This document shows, piece by piece, positions 26,676 through 36,078 of a DNA stretch of 64,000 nt. The notes under the pieces were generated by a model. It searched no databases. It saw only the letters and a list, made by a program, of their open reading frames with translations, and was not told the DNA's origin. Made by a program: the position numbers and the translations under genes. Source of the DNA: Candidatus Thiodiazotropha endoloripes (lineage in GTDB: Bacteria; Pseudomonadota; Gammaproteobacteria; Chromatiales; Chromatiaceae). Position 1 is the stretch's first letter. Each line of letters opens with the position of its first letter. The stretch spans positions 496,001 to 560,000 of the forward strand of contig NZ_LVJW01000003.1 in NCBI RefSeq assembly GCF_001708965.1, in the 5' to 3' direction.

Positions 26676-27224
26676 TTAACGCTGGTAGAGCGCTTCCAAT
26701 TCAGCAACCCCAAGTTTGTGGCTATTGAGCATGTAACCTACCAATGCGGCCGAACTTTCAGGTGAAATTTCCAGTTGTTTCACATCCAAAGCAAATACTC
26801 TGAATTGGTAACGGTGAGCCTTGTCACCCTTTGGTGGGCAGGCGCCGCCAAACCCCGCTGAACCATAATCGGTGCGGTGCTGGACCATGCCGGGCACACC
26901 GTACTCAGATCTGGGATTGCCTGTGCCCGACGGCAGCTCCTTTACTTTTAGTGGTATATTGTAGGCGATCCAGTGCCACCAGCCACTACCGGTAGGGGCG
27001 TCCGGGTCATAGGCCGTAACGGCAAAGCTTTTCGTGCCTTTCGGTGCGTTGTGCCAGGTTAGTTGAGGCGAGGTGTTTCCACCATTACAGCCGAAACCTT
27101 GATATTCCTGAGCTTTGGGCATTGGTTTACCGGCTTCGATGTCGGTGCTGGTGAGCTCAAAACCCTGTGCCAATGGAGATAATGTTAAGGTCATGGCTGC
27201 TATAAGCAGTTTGTATGAAGGCAT
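26676..27224 (-). CDS. Exported YbhB/YbcL (Raf kinase inhibitor-like, PEBP) protein
   Basis: A 182-residue protein with a signal peptide (about 1-20, ending LAQG) and the phosphatidylethanolamine-binding-protein fold of the bacterial YbhB/YbcL group: CNGGNTSPQLTWHNAPKGTK, VTAYDPDAPTGSGWWHWIAY, YGSAGFGGACPPKGDKAHRY and FRVFALDV are its hallmark ligand-pocket segments. The physiological role of these proteins is poorly known. ATG 27224 has GGAGA upstream. It lies 178 bp downstream of the AraC-type regulator on the same strand, which may control it. Confidence 0.9.
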   Translation of the reverse strand: MPSYKLLIAAMTLTLSPLAQGFELTSTDIEAGKPMPKAQEYQGFGCNGGNTSPQLTWHNAPKGTKSFAVTAYDPDAPTGSGWWHWIAYNIPLKVKELPSGTGNPRSEYGVPGMVQHRTDYGSAGFGGACPPKGDKAHRYQFRVFALDVKQLEISPESSAALVGYMLNSHKLGVAELEALYQR

Positions 27225-27402
27225 GGAGGTCTCCTGCAAGCGTAAAATAACAGTTATTATCAGTCAGTCGGACAGCTACTGGATATCGCAGACATTGATA
27301 TCCATTGATGCGTGGGCCTTTTTCCGGCTTACGCGACTGCCAGTAACGTCAAAAAATTAACTGACACTATCAGGATAGGGATCTTGTGCGGGCAGATTCG
27401 CC

Positions 27403-28455
27403 TCAAGCGCTCGATTTCTGCTCTTCATCGCTCACACGGGTCTTTTTCAGCTCTATGGGAGAGAGGCCGAAGCGACGTTTGAATCGTTCACTGAAACGGG
27501 AGTGGGAGCTATAGCCTACAGCTTCGGCAATCTGACCCACTGGCCAGAAGGTCTCCTGGAGGAGGGCGAGGGCGGCCACCATACGGCTCTCTTCCAGCAC
27601 CTCTCGGAAGCCAATCCCTTCTTCGCTGAGACGTCGGCGCAGTGTTGATTCGCCGATGCCAAGCCGGCGACAGACCTCTCCGGCACTCCAATCCCGTGCA
27701 GGATCAAGCGTAATAAGTTGGGCAACCCGTGCGTGCCAACTGGCCTCACGGTCGAGTAGGAGATTGCCGGCAACACCGGTGCGTGCCAGTAGCATCAGGA
27801 TCTCGACCTGACGGTGTCTGGCCAGGGTAGGATCAACCGGGTGGCGGATACACCATTCAACCCATTGGGCCATGGCGGCTACCAGGTCCATGGGTGCTGA
27901 TACATTCCATAATGGTTGGGTATCAGCTGGAATTTCCGAGCCATAACTGCGCCTGAATTGTGCAATGCACTCCTGGGAAAATGCCATGGCAAGGCCGAGA
28001 TAGGGTCTTCCCTGATGATCGGGGTGGTTGCCGACTTCTACGCTAGCGCCACCGGGGAGCAGCAACAGCTCGCCAGGTAGGACCTCAATCCGTCGTTCAC
28101 CCAAGGCAATGATCTTGCGCCCGCTTACCACCAACACGATGAGGGGCTGGTGAATGGGGACATTGCGTAGAGCCTGTGCCTGTCTGCAGTGAAAAACACC
28201 TACACCGCCGAGTGGGGTGTGTTGCGAATCAGTGTCGAGGTGGTTTAAAAGAGTGTCGCGAATACCCCTCAGAAGTCGACGAGCCGGTTGACCGGGCTCT
28301 GTGATACGGGGATCTGCCGTGGATGATGATCCAGCTGAATTCCGGTGATGACTCAAGTAATCTTGAAGCTGATCTTGATTCTGCTTGTGTTCAGGCTGTC
28401 CGGACATCATGTCTCCTATCAAGCTAACCCGGAATGGCTTGTTGATCTGTAGCAA
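27403..28455 (-). CDS. AraC-family transcriptional regulator with cupin-like sensor domain
   Basis: A 350-residue regulator. The first 60 residues look disordered (EHKQNQDQLQDYLSHHRNSA); residues 85-190 form the AraC_N-type sensor (VGVFHCRQAQALRNVPIHQP, VLVVSGRKIIALGERRIEVL, PGELLLLPGGASVEV); residues about 240-335 form two helix-turn-helix motifs (WSAGEVCRRLGIGESTLRRR and VGQIAEAVGYSSHSRFSERF). An alternative start is the ATG at MMSGQPEHK, 14-15 codons in. The ligand is unknown. It lies upstream of the YbhB-like gene on the same strand. Confidence 0.88.
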   Translation of the reverse strand: MLQINKPFRVSLIGDMMSGQPEHKQNQDQLQDYLSHHRNSAGSSSTADPRITEPGQPARRLLRGIRDTLLNHLDTDSQHTPLGGVGVFHCRQAQALRNVPIHQPLIVLVVSGRKIIALGERRIEVLPGELLLLPGGASVEVGNHPDHQGRPYLGLAMAFSQECIAQFRRSYGSEIPADTQPLWNVSAPMDLVAAMAQWVEWCIRHPVDPTLARHRQVEILMLLARTGVAGNLLLDREASWHARVAQLITLDPARDWSAGEVCRRLGIGESTLRRRLSEEGIGFREVLEESRMVAALALLQETFWPVGQIAEAVGYSSHSRFSERFKRRFGLSPIELKKTRVSDEEQKSSA

Positions 28456-29039
28456 AGTATGACAGTAAATCGGCTACAGAATAACTGTTATTAAACATGA
28501 TTTATTCTGCCAGCATGGCGACATAGACAAAATCTCCCAATCAACGTCTCATTACGGCGAACAATCAGGTAGAAGAGCCAAAGTCCGATTGTGGTTTGAT
28601 CGGCATCTGAAGCCGTGCTGAGGTTGTATATTCTGTTTGATCGCCAGGGTGTCAACAATGATAGATTGAGGTGGTTAAAAACTGGCGTCATCAGAGTCTC
28701 CCACTTTGATTGCGTTTCTGTCCACCAGCGCCACTGTGATCTGACAGTCGATATAGCTCAATTTACGATCTGTGTATTTCATTCTCACGATCAAAAATCG
28801 ATCAGTCACACAGAATTGTCGAACTTTGGGTTATTCCATTGCTAACGATACGATTTCCAGATTATGCATATTCAGGTGTGTGGAAGCCGGCATACAGAAA
28901 ATTACATTTAAGTCAGTTATCTTTGTATCGTATTCGATCACTTTTAAAACCAGCCACTACAAGCGTGATGAAACTGGAGCAAACGTAATCCACAGAATGC
29001 GCTAAATTAGGTTTACGTAGAGGTCGAGGATAGTGATCC
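28456..29039. other. 584-bp gap between divergent araC-type and deacetylase genes
   Basis: I see no gene. Short frames of 60-77 codons on both strands lack ribosome binding sites and recognisable motifs. The stretch is AT-rich around 28750-28950. It should hold the promoters of both flanking divergent genes. Confidence 0.45.
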
Positions 29040-29993
29040 ATGAGCAAAAACCCGGTAACCATCTATTATGGCGAGTCACTCGGTCGGTATGGGTTTGGCG
29101 ATGGGCATCCCTTCGGGCCTGACCGGATCGAGGCGTTCTGGCAGGAGACAGTCAAGCGAGGCCTGGATAAGCAGGTAACCATAGCAACGCCGCAACAGTG
29201 TGATGACAAACCACTACTTGCCTTCCATACAGAGAGTTACGTCAGTCTCGTGAAACGACAATCTGCCTCAGGAGGGGGCTATCTCGATCAGGGTGATACC
29301 CCTGCTTTTGAAGGGGTATATGAGGCCGCTACTACGGTGGTCGGATCGGTATTGGCAGGTATGAATCAGATGCTTTCCGGGGATCATCCCAAGGTATTTG
29401 TACCGATCGCCGGGCTGCATCATGCCAAGCGTAATTCCGCTGCCGGCTTCTGTGTCTTCAATGATGCAGGTGTGATGATCGAGAATCTGCGACTGAGCCA
29501 GGGAATCAGTCGTATTGCTTATGTGGATATCGATGCCCACCATGGCGATGGCGTCTTCTACGCATTTGAATCCGATCCGGATCTGATCTTTGCCGATATT
29601 CATGAGGATGGTCGCTATCTCTATCCAGGTACCGGTGCTGTTGAGGAGAGAGGTAAAGGGGCAGGGAAAGGGCGTAAGCTCAACCTGCCACTCCCTCCAT
29701 TGGCGGATGATGAGATGTTCCACAAGGTCTGGCCGATGGTTGAGGAGTTTGTTCGACAGGCCAAACCTGAACTGATCATTCTTCAGGCAGGCGCGGATAG
29801 TGTTGAAGGGGATCCCATCACACACATGGCCTTTACCCCAGCCGCTCACGCCCATGCGGCAGCCAGTTTAAGTCGAATTGCGAATGAGTTTTGTCAGGGG
29901 CGCTTTATCGCCTTGGGTGGGGGAGGCTACAATCGGACCAATCTTGCGCTGGCCTGGAACGATGTGGTCAACGCGATGGTGGAGTCAGGCTAA
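29040..29993 (+). CDS. Histone deacetylase-family (AcuC/amidohydrolase-like) zinc deacetylase
   Basis: A 317-residue protein of the arginase/deacetylase fold. Zinc and catalytic motifs are present: PIAGLHHAKRNSAAGFCVFN (tandem His), VDIDAHHGDGVFY (Asp-x-His), ILQAGADSVEGDP (second Asp) and ALGGGGYNRTNLA. Bacterial relatives include acetoin utilisation protein AcuC, acetylpolyamine amidohydrolase and protein lysine deacetylases; the substrate here cannot be fixed. Followed after 101 bp by the D-cysteine desulfhydrase-like gene on the same strand, perhaps a two-gene unit. A Pat-type acetyltransferase gene sits at the far end of the window. Confidence 0.9.
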   Translation: MSKNPVTIYYGESLGRYGFGDGHPFGPDRIEAFWQETVKRGLDKQVTIATPQQCDDKPLLAFHTESYVSLVKRQSASGGGYLDQGDTPAFEGVYEAATTVVGSVLAGMNQMLSGDHPKVFVPIAGLHHAKRNSAAGFCVFNDAGVMIENLRLSQGISRIAYVDIDAHHGDGVFYAFESDPDLIFADIHEDGRYLYPGTGAVEERGKGAGKGRKLNLPLPPLADDEMFHKVWPMVEEFVRQAKPELIILQAGADSVEGDPITHMAFTPAAHAHAAASLSRIANEFCQGRFIALGGGGYNRTNLALAWNDVVNAMVESG

Positions 29994-30094
29994 TATTAAA
30001 TGATGAACCCTTCGGATTTATTGTAATTTATCTCCCGGGAATTCGGCATCATTGAACAATAATTTTAAACTGTATTGCTGGCAATATTCTCAGT

Positions 30095-31078
30095 ATGAGT
30101 ATTACATCCCCCTCCAAAGTAAACCTTGGGCTTTTTCCCACACCAATCACCAAGCTCAGTCGTCTCAGTTCACTTCTGAATGGCCCGGAAATATTCATGA
30201 AACGGGATGACCTGAGCGGATTGGCGCTCGGTGGCAATAAAACCCGAAAACTTGAGTATCTGTTTTACGATGCGATAACCAAGGATTGCGATACCGTGGT
30301 AACGGCTGGCGCTGCACAGTCAAACCACTGTCGGCAAACGGCTGCCGCAGCCGCTCTACTGCATAAGTCGTGTCATCTGGTACTTGGTGGCGAACCCCCC
30401 GACACGGCAAACGGCAATCTTATGCTGGATAAGCTGTTTGGCTCCCAGGTGCACTGGCGAGGTGTTCATCGCAAAGGCGAGGATATTCCTGAGATTGTAG
30501 AAAATCTGAAGAGAGAGGGCAGCCAACCTTATGTAATTCCCTATGGTGGTTCGAATGAAATTGGCGCCTATGGTTTTGTCCACGCCATGGCGGAGCTGGA
30601 GATGCAGTTGGATACTTCGGCAATCACCCACATCGTTTTTGCCTCCAGTTCCGGTGGCACCCATGCCGGTATGATGCTGGGTAAGGTCCTGCTGCATAAA
30701 GCTTACCGTTTGATTGGCATCAATATCGATAAAGGTGAAAGCAACACGATCCCATTTGGTGATTTCATTGTTGAGCTGGCCAACAGAACCAGCCTGTCGA
30801 TCAACAGTGACCGTCGTTTCACGGCTGAAGAGCTGATCCTCAACGGGGATTACGTCGGTGATGGTTATGGGGTAATCGGTGAACTGGAAAGAGAGGCGAT
30901 TTCACTGACCGCTGAAAACGAAGCCATTCTACTGGATCCTGTCTACACAGGCCGTGCCATGGGTGGCTTGATCGATATGATCCGCGGTGGTGAGTTCAAT
31001 AAAACCGATAAGGTGCTTTTCTGGCATACCGGTGGTGTGCCGGCCCTGTTCGCCTACGCGGATTCTCTTGACGGATGA
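30095..31078 (+). CDS. dcyD: PLP-dependent D-cysteine desulfhydrase / ACC deaminase-family protein
   Basis: A 327-residue fold-type II PLP enzyme of the 1-aminocyclopropane-1-carboxylate deaminase / D-cysteine desulfhydrase family. It shows FPTPITKLSRLSSLL, the PLP-lysine motif LALGGNKTRKLEYL (Lys near residue 50), AGAAQSNHCRQTAAAA and the phosphate-binding FASSSGGTHAGMMLGK near residues 190-205. Known activities of the family are release of H2S, pyruvate and ammonia from D-cysteine, or ring opening of ACC; sequence alone does not decide, but the overall pattern is nearer D-cysteine desulfhydrase. No strong ribosome binding site precedes ATG 30095. Confidence 0.82.
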   Translation: MSITSPSKVNLGLFPTPITKLSRLSSLLNGPEIFMKRDDLSGLALGGNKTRKLEYLFYDAITKDCDTVVTAGAAQSNHCRQTAAAAALLHKSCHLVLGGEPPDTANGNLMLDKLFGSQVHWRGVHRKGEDIPEIVENLKREGSQPYVIPYGGSNEIGAYGFVHAMAELEMQLDTSAITHIVFASSSGGTHAGMMLGKVLLHKAYRLIGINIDKGESNTIPFGDFIVELANRTSLSINSDRRFTAEELILNGDYVGDGYGVIGELEREAISLTAENEAILLDPVYTGRAMGGLIDMIRGGEFNKTDKVLFWHTGGVPALFAYADSLDG

Positions 31079-31097
31079 TGGCGCTGATCCATCCGGT

Positions 31098-31454
31098 TCA
31101 AGCTGTGTAGAACTGGGAAATCACCAGGTAGGCGGCAAACAGCAGCCAGGAGAGCGTCAGCAATACCCATGGCAGTCTATTGGGCGCTTGTTGCAGAGTG
31201 TCGCTATCGTTGGTTTGCTGGGATGTTTCAAGATCGTCCTGTTTACTGCGCTGCTCCTTCTTTTTGCGTTTGTCCATCTCCCTGATTTTGGCTTTGTGCT
31301 GCTTCTTATATTGATCTATGCCTTTCTGGATACCCATGGCAATCAGTTTGGTCTGCTCCTTGGTCTGACCTGGACGCTGATTGGCGCGGGCGATCTGCAT
31401 GGCTTCGGTTACCGTCTCTTGGGAGGGGGTCTGTTTTTTTGTGTTTTTGGCCAT
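31098..31454 (-). CDS. DUF2956 family protein with C-terminal membrane helix
   Basis: A 118-residue protein. The charged N-terminal two thirds have the DUF2956 pattern TPSQETVTEAMQIARANQRP then GQTKEQTKLIAMGIQKGI and a Lys-rich coiled segment (residues 50-72). One hydrophobic helix (about 94-115, LPWVLLTLSWLLFAAYLVI) anchors the C-terminus. Function is unknown. It ends 19 bp from the convergent desulfhydrase-like gene and is divergent from the flgF promoter region. It is the last accessory gene before flagellar block II. Confidence 0.8.
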   Translation of the reverse strand: MAKNTKKQTPSQETVTEAMQIARANQRPGQTKEQTKLIAMGIQKGIDQYKKQHKAKIREMDKRKKKEQRSKQDDLETSQQTNDSDTLQQAPNRLPWVLLTLSWLLFAAYLVISQFYTA

Positions 31455-31623
31455 CTGCTTTTTTTCGATTATTTAAGTTGCCTACATTATCGCTAATTCG
31501 CAGCTCCTTTAGAATCTCACCTGACGTCGGTTCCAGGTTTACTTGTCACTGACTTGAGTCGAATGCTTGCCTGGCTTGTTTTAAACCGCTTTAGATACCT
31601 CATATGTCTCTGTTTCCTCAGGC

Positions 31624-31640
31624 TGGTCCGTAAATTGCAG
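31624..31640 (+). promoter_or_regulatory. Sigma-54 promoter for flgF
   Basis: TGGTCCGTAAATTGCAG has GG and GC 10 bases apart and a TTGCA -12 element; only the CAC after GG is not matched. It lies about 50 bases upstream of flgF, which needs its own promoter because 11 kb separate it from flgE. Confidence 0.6.
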
Positions 31641-31690
31641 AGTTCTTGTCAAAGATGATCGAGTGAAGATTTCTAGACAGGAGCCAACCC

Positions 31691-32431
31691 ATGGATCGTA
31701 TGCTTTATGTCGCTATGAGCGGTGCCAAAGAGACGCTGATGGCCCAGGCGAGCAACTCCAATAATCTGGCCAATGTGAACACCCCGGGATTCATGGAGGA
31801 TCTCAACCAGTTCCGCAGTATGCCTGTGTTTGGGCCAGGTTATCCAACCCGGGTCTACGCCCTGGACGAGCGCCCGGATATCAATTTCGACAAGGGCAGC
31901 CTGCAATCCACCGGCAATCCCCTGGATGTGGCGATCAACGGTGAGGGCTATTTTGCTGTACAGGCCCCGGATGGCTCGGAGGCCTATACTCGGCGTGGTG
32001 ATCTCAAAGTGGATGCCAACGGCCTGGTGACGAACGGCGAAGGTTTGCCGGTGATCGGCAATGGTGGACCGCTTGCCTTGCCGCCCATGGAGCGTCTCGA
32101 GATCGCACCGGACGGCACCATCACGGTTCTCCCTGAGGGTGCCACCCCGGAAGCGCTGGCCGTCGTTGACCGGATCAAGATGGTCAATCCGCCACGGGAT
32201 GCGCTCAGCAAAGGCGAGGATGGTCTGCTGCGTATGAAAGAGGGGGGTGAAGCGGACGCGGATGCCGCAACCCAGCTGGTTTCAGGCAGCATCGAGAGCA
32301 GCAATGTTAATGTGGCTGACGCCCTGGTGAACATGATTGAGCTTTCGCGCAAATTCGAGCTGCAGGTGAAGATGATGAAAAACGCCGAAGAGATGGACAA
32401 GGCATCGGCCAGCCTGATGAACATGAGCTGA
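31691..32431 (+). CDS. flgF: Flagellar proximal rod protein FlgF
   Basis: A 246-residue rod subunit. It starts MDRMLYVAMSGAKETLMAQA and has NSNNLANVNTPGFMEDLNQF, GNPLDVAINGEGYFAVQAPD and the C-terminal GSIESSNVNVADALVNMIEL followed by SRKFELQVKMMKNAEEMD. Length is standard. AGGAG lies 8-9 bases before the start. It opens flagellar block II and is followed by flgG after 57 bp that contain another sigma-54 site. Confidence 0.96.
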   Translation: MDRMLYVAMSGAKETLMAQASNSNNLANVNTPGFMEDLNQFRSMPVFGPGYPTRVYALDERPDINFDKGSLQSTGNPLDVAINGEGYFAVQAPDGSEAYTRRGDLKVDANGLVTNGEGLPVIGNGGPLALPPMERLEIAPDGTITVLPEGATPEALAVVDRIKMVNPPRDALSKGEDGLLRMKEGGEADADAATQLVSGSIESSNVNVADALVNMIELSRKFELQVKMMKNAEEMDKASASLMNMS

Positions 32432-32433
32432 TG

Positions 32434-32451
32434 TTGGCAGGCAATTTGCAC
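32434..32451 (+). promoter_or_regulatory. Near-consensus sigma-54 promoter before flgG
   Basis: TTGGCAGGCAATTTGCAC: the TTGGCA element, exact 10-base spacing between GG and GC, and TTTGC make this the best sigma-54 match in the window. It lies 37 bases before flgG and directly after the flgF stop codon, so flgG-flgL could be transcribed independently of flgF. Confidence 0.75.
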
Positions 32452-32488
32452 AATATCGATTAAACAGTAACGCAACGAGGAAGAGACT

Positions 32489-33274
32489 ATGTACCCGGCA
32501 CTGTGGATCGCTAAAACCGGATTGGATGCTCAGCAGACCAACATGTCTGTGATCTCCAACAATCTCTCCAATGTGAATACCACCGGCTTCAAGCGTGACC
32601 GGGCCGTGTTCAACGATCTGATCTACCAGAATCTGCGCCAGGTAGGTGCCCAATCCTCGGAGAATACCGAGTTGCCATCGGGTCTGATGGTTGGTACCGG
32701 TGTGCGGGTGGTTGCGACTCAGAAAGAGCACAGCCAGGGTAATATCGTACAGACCGGCAACTCCCTCGATGTGGCGATTCAGGGTAAAGGCTATTTTCAG
32801 GTGCTGCATCCGGACGGCAATATCGTCTATAGCCGTGACGGTACCTTCAGTCTTACCGCCGATGGCAATATCGTCACCCCCAACGGCTATGAGCTGCAGC
32901 CGGCGATGACCGTACCCAGCAACGCCACCAGTCTGACCGTCGGTTCCGACGGTGTGGTCTCCGCCTTGGTATCCGGCACCAGTACGCCGACTCAGATCGG
33001 TCAGGTTGAACTGGCCTACTTCGTCAATCCCCAGGGTCTGGAGCCGATCGGTGACAACCTGTTCCGTGAGACCAATGCCAGTGGTGGGGTGAATACGGCG
33101 ATCCCCGGCAATGACAGTACCGGTACTTTGATTCAGGGGGCGTTGGAGAGCTCGAATGTGAACGTGGTTGAAGAGCTGGTGAATATGATCGAGACACAGC
33201 GCGCCTACGAGATGAACTCGAAAGCAATCTCCACCACTGACGAGATGCTCTCCTACGTCAATCAGCAACTTTAA
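32489..33274 (+). CDS. flgG: Flagellar distal rod protein FlgG
   Basis: A 261-residue distal rod subunit of exactly the usual size. It has [60 protein letters not shown] and ends [20 protein letters not shown] with [20 protein letters not shown]. The rod crosses the periplasm and carries the P and L rings encoded by the next genes. flgH follows after 15 bp. Confidence 0.97.
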   Translation: MYPALWIAKTGLDAQQTNMSVISNNLSNVNTTGFKRDRAVFNDLIYQNLRQVGAQSSENTELPSGLMVGTGVRVVATQKEHSQGNIVQTGNSLDVAIQGKGYFQVLHPDGNIVYSRDGTFSLTADGNIVTPNGYELQPAMTVPSNATSLTVGSDGVVSALVSGTSTPTQIGQVELAYFVNPQGLEPIGDNLFRETNASGGVNTAIPGNDSTGTLIQGALESSNVNVVEELVNMIETQRAYEMNSKAISTTDEMLSYVNQQL

Positions 33275-33289
33275 CGGGATAACGGGCTG

Positions 33290-34000
33290 ATGGGCAGACT
33301 ACACAAAACAACCTGGCTGGCTTTAATGATGTTGGTGATGGTCGGTTGCCAGAACAGTAACCCGGTGCGTGATGCTGCCTATGCGCCGATCCGTCCGGTA
33401 TTGCCGCCACCGGCGCCCACCGGCAACGGATCGATCTATCAGGCGGGTTACGAGAATGCCTGGTTTGAAGATCAACGCGCCCGTCGGGTTGGCGATCTGC
33501 TGACCGTGCGACTGGTTGAAAGTACCCAGGCGAATAAATCCGCCTCTACCTCAACATCCAAAAGTTCAAACAACAGCCTGACCAGTCCGACGCTGTTCGG
33601 TCAGGCGATGGAGTTCAATGTGCCCGGTTTTGTACCCATCGCCAACAACAAAGATGTCAATCTGGGATTCGATCTGGCCTCCGAGAATGATTTCAGTGGT
33701 GACGGCAGTGCCTCCCAAAGCAATGCCCTGAGCGGCAGTATCACTGTCTCGGTAATTGAAGTACTGCCCAACCGTAATCTATACGTGCGTGGTGAAAAGC
33801 GTATCGGCATCAACCAGGGTACCGAGTATGTACGGCTCTCCGGCATCGTCCGACCCAGTGACATCTCGCCTACCAATACCGTTGCCTCGACCCGTATCGC
33901 CGATCCGACCATTACCTATAAAGGTGAAGGTGCGTTAGCGGATGCCAACTCCATGGGTTGGCTCTCCCGGTTCTTCAACAGTGTGCTCTCTCCCTTCTGA
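33290..34000 (+). CDS. flgH: Flagellar L-ring lipoprotein FlgH
   Basis: A 236-residue outer-membrane lipoprotein that forms the L ring around the rod. A lipobox, LVMVGC, ends the signal peptide (Cys near residue 20). The mature part has [60 protein letters not shown] and the tail [14 protein letters not shown], all typical. It lies between flgG (15 bp) and flgI (10 bp). Confidence 0.96.
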   Translation: MGRLHKTTWLALMMLVMVGCQNSNPVRDAAYAPIRPVLPPPAPTGNGSIYQAGYENAWFEDQRARRVGDLLTVRLVESTQANKSASTSTSKSSNNSLTSPTLFGQAMEFNVPGFVPIANNKDVNLGFDLASENDFSGDGSASQSNALSGSITVSVIEVLPNRNLYVRGEKRIGINQGTEYVRLSGIVRPSDISPTNTVASTRIADPTITYKGEGALADANSMGWLSRFFNSVLSPF

Positions 34001-34010
34001 GGTATCTGAG

Positions 34011-35129
34011 ATGAAAGCTCTTGTGAAACGAATTCTCCTGGTTCTTGCCATTGTGATGATGAGCGCACAACCCTTGTTGGCGGAGCGCATCAAAGATCTG
34101 GCATCGATCCAGGGTGTGCGTAACAACCAGCTGATCGGTTACGGTCTGGTGGTGGGGCTGAACGGCACCGGCGATAAGGATACCGATTCACCCTATACCA
34201 TCAACAGCTTGAAGAACCTGCTCTCCCAGTTGGGGGTGCAGATCCCTGAAGGGGTCAACATCAAACCGAAGAATGTGGCTGCGGTGATCGTGCATGGTGA
34301 TCTGCCCCCATTCAGTAAGGTCGGCCAGAAACTCGATATCACCGTCTCCTCACTGGGGAATGCCAAAAGCCTGCGTGGCGGTACCCTGTTGATGACTCCA
34401 TTGAAAGGTGCCGACGGTAACAACTATGCCCTGGCCCAGGGTAACCTGGTGGTGGGTGGTCTGAGTGCGGAAGGTCAGGACGGCTCCAAGCTGACCGTCA
34501 ATATTCCCAGTGCCGGACGGATTCCGAACGGTGCGACGGTGGAGCGGGAAGTCCCCAACAGTTTCAACAAGGCGCCGATGCTGACCCTGAATCTGAATGA
34601 TGGTGACTTTACCACCGCCATGCGGGTCGCAGAGTCGATCAACCTGACCATTGGTCCGGGTACGGCGAAGGCGGTGGATTCCACCTCCATTCGGGTCAAT
34701 GCGCCGCTCGATCCAGGCCAGAAGGTCACCTTCATCTCCATGCTCGAAGAGCTTGAAGTCAAACCCGGTGTCGCCTCAGCCAAGGTGATCGTCAACTCCA
34801 GAACCGGTACCGTGGTGATCAACAACCAGGTACGGGTCTATCCCGCTGCCGTATCCCACGGCAACCTGGTGGTCAGCATCAGCGAGGATCCGGCGGTTTC
34901 CCAGCCGGCGCCTTTCTCCCGCGGTGGTAACACCGAAGTGGTTCCCCAAAGCCAGATCACTGTGACCGAAGAGGGGCAGAACCATATGTTTCTCTTCAAT
35001 CCCGGTGCTTCACTTGATGAGGTAGTGCGTGCCGTCAATCAGGTAGGTGCCGCTCCCAGTGATCTGGTGGCTATTCTTGAAGCGTTGAAAGAGGCTGGCG
35101 CCCTGCGTGCAGAGTTGCTGGTGATCTGA
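34011..35129 (+). CDS. flgI: Flagellar P-ring protein FlgI
   Basis: A 372-residue periplasmic ring protein. It has a signal peptide (about 1-24, ending QPLLA), then [56 protein letters not shown] and the C-terminal [23 protein letters not shown] 34011 follows GAGGTATCTGAG; the frame is open upstream to 33942 over flgH, but the signal peptide fixes the start. The stop codon overlaps the flgJ start by one base. FlgA, encoded at 14643, is its chaperone. Confidence 0.97.
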   Translation: MKALVKRILLVLAIVMMSAQPLLAERIKDLASIQGVRNNQLIGYGLVVGLNGTGDKDTDSPYTINSLKNLLSQLGVQIPEGVNIKPKNVAAVIVHGDLPPFSKVGQKLDITVSSLGNAKSLRGGTLLMTPLKGADGNNYALAQGNLVVGGLSAEGQDGSKLTVNIPSAGRIPNGATVEREVPNSFNKAPMLTLNLNDGDFTTAMRVAESINLTIGPGTAKAVDSTSIRVNAPLDPGQKVTFISMLEELEVKPGVASAKVIVNSRTGTVVINNQVRVYPAAVSHGNLVVSISEDPAVSQPAPFSRGGNTEVVPQSQITVTEEGQNHMFLFNPGASLDEVVRAVNQVGAAPSDLVAILEALKEAGALRAELLVI

Positions 35130-36058
35130 TGAACAACGTTTCCCCCTCCCTCTATCACGACTTCTCCGGGCTGGCTGAACTGAAACATCAGGCCCGGGCG
35201 GATCAGGGGGCAACCGCAGAAAAGGCGGCTCGGCAGTTCGAGTCCGTCTTTATCCAGATGATGGTCAAGCAGATGCGTCAGGCCAGCTTCGGCGGTGGAG
35301 TCTTCGACAGCAAGCAGAGCCGTTTTGCCCAGGATATGTATGATCAGCAACTGGCTGTCCATTTGGCGGAGAAACAGGGTCTTGGTATGACCCCCATGCT
35401 GCGTCGTCAATTGGGTGGCGAGACCCAGGTTGCGACGCGAGAGCTCTCCGGTCTGGAGAGCTACTGGAACAACCCGGCCACTCTGGCCCGTCGGCATGTG
35501 ACCAATAAGCCACCAGCTGATACGGCGGAACCAACACAACAGGCAGCACCGAATATCGAATCTCCCGAAAGCTTTGTCTCAACCCTCTGGGCCTCGGCTG
35601 AAGCGGCTGCCACAGAGTTGGGGCTGCCCACAGAAGCGCTTTTGGCACAGGCGGCTTTGGAGACAGGCTGGGGCAGCCATATGATCTCCGCTGCCAATGG
35701 CAACAACAGTCATAATCTTTTCGGCATCAAAGCGGACCAACGCTGGGCTGGTGAGCGGATAGGTAACGAGACCCTGGAGTATCAGGATGATGTGGCGGTG
35801 CGCCGCCGCGAATATTTCCGCAGCTATGACTCCTTCGATTCGAGTTTCCAGGACTATGTGGCCTTCCTCAAACAGAATCCAAGATACAGCGAAGCCCTCG
35901 ACAGCACCCAGGATACGGCTGCCTATTTCCAGGCGCTGCAGGATGCGGGCTATGCCACCGATCCCAACTACGCGGAGAAGATACTGCGGGTGATGGAGGG
36001 ACCGGAAATGCAGGCGGCACTGGACCAGGTCAAGAGTTCAGTCAGTCAGCCGATATAG
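35129..36058 (+). CDS. flgJ: Flagellar rod cap and muramidase FlgJ (dual-domain form)
   Basis: A 309-residue two-domain protein. The N-terminal rod-binding domain (about 25-110) has AARQFESVFIQMMVKQMRQA and GGVFDSKQSRFAQDMYDQQL. The C-terminal GH73 glucosaminidase domain (about 155-300) has LLAQAALETGWGSHM with the expected catalytic Glu and SHNLFGIKADQRWAGE then YFRSYDSFDSSFQDYVAFL. It digests peptidoglycan so that the rod can pass. The fused form is typical of gamma- and betaproteobacteria. Start ATG overlaps the flgI stop by one base. Confidence 0.96.
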   Translation: MNNVSPSLYHDFSGLAELKHQARADQGATAEKAARQFESVFIQMMVKQMRQASFGGGVFDSKQSRFAQDMYDQQLAVHLAEKQGLGMTPMLRRQLGGETQVATRELSGLESYWNNPATLARRHVTNKPPADTAEPTQQAAPNIESPESFVSTLWASAEAAATELGLPTEALLAQAALETGWGSHMISAANGNNSHNLFGIKADQRWAGERIGNETLEYQDDVAVRRREYFRSYDSFDSSFQDYVAFLKQNPRYSEALDSTQDTAAYFQALQDAGYATDPNYAEKILRVMEGPEMQAALDQVKSSVSQPI

Positions 36059-36078
36059 CGGAATAGGAGGCTAGTAAC

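Noticed and set aside
28491-29005. Several 66-77 codon frames in the gap before the deacetylase gene
   Set aside because: No ribosome binding sites, no motifs, and they overlap one another on both strands.
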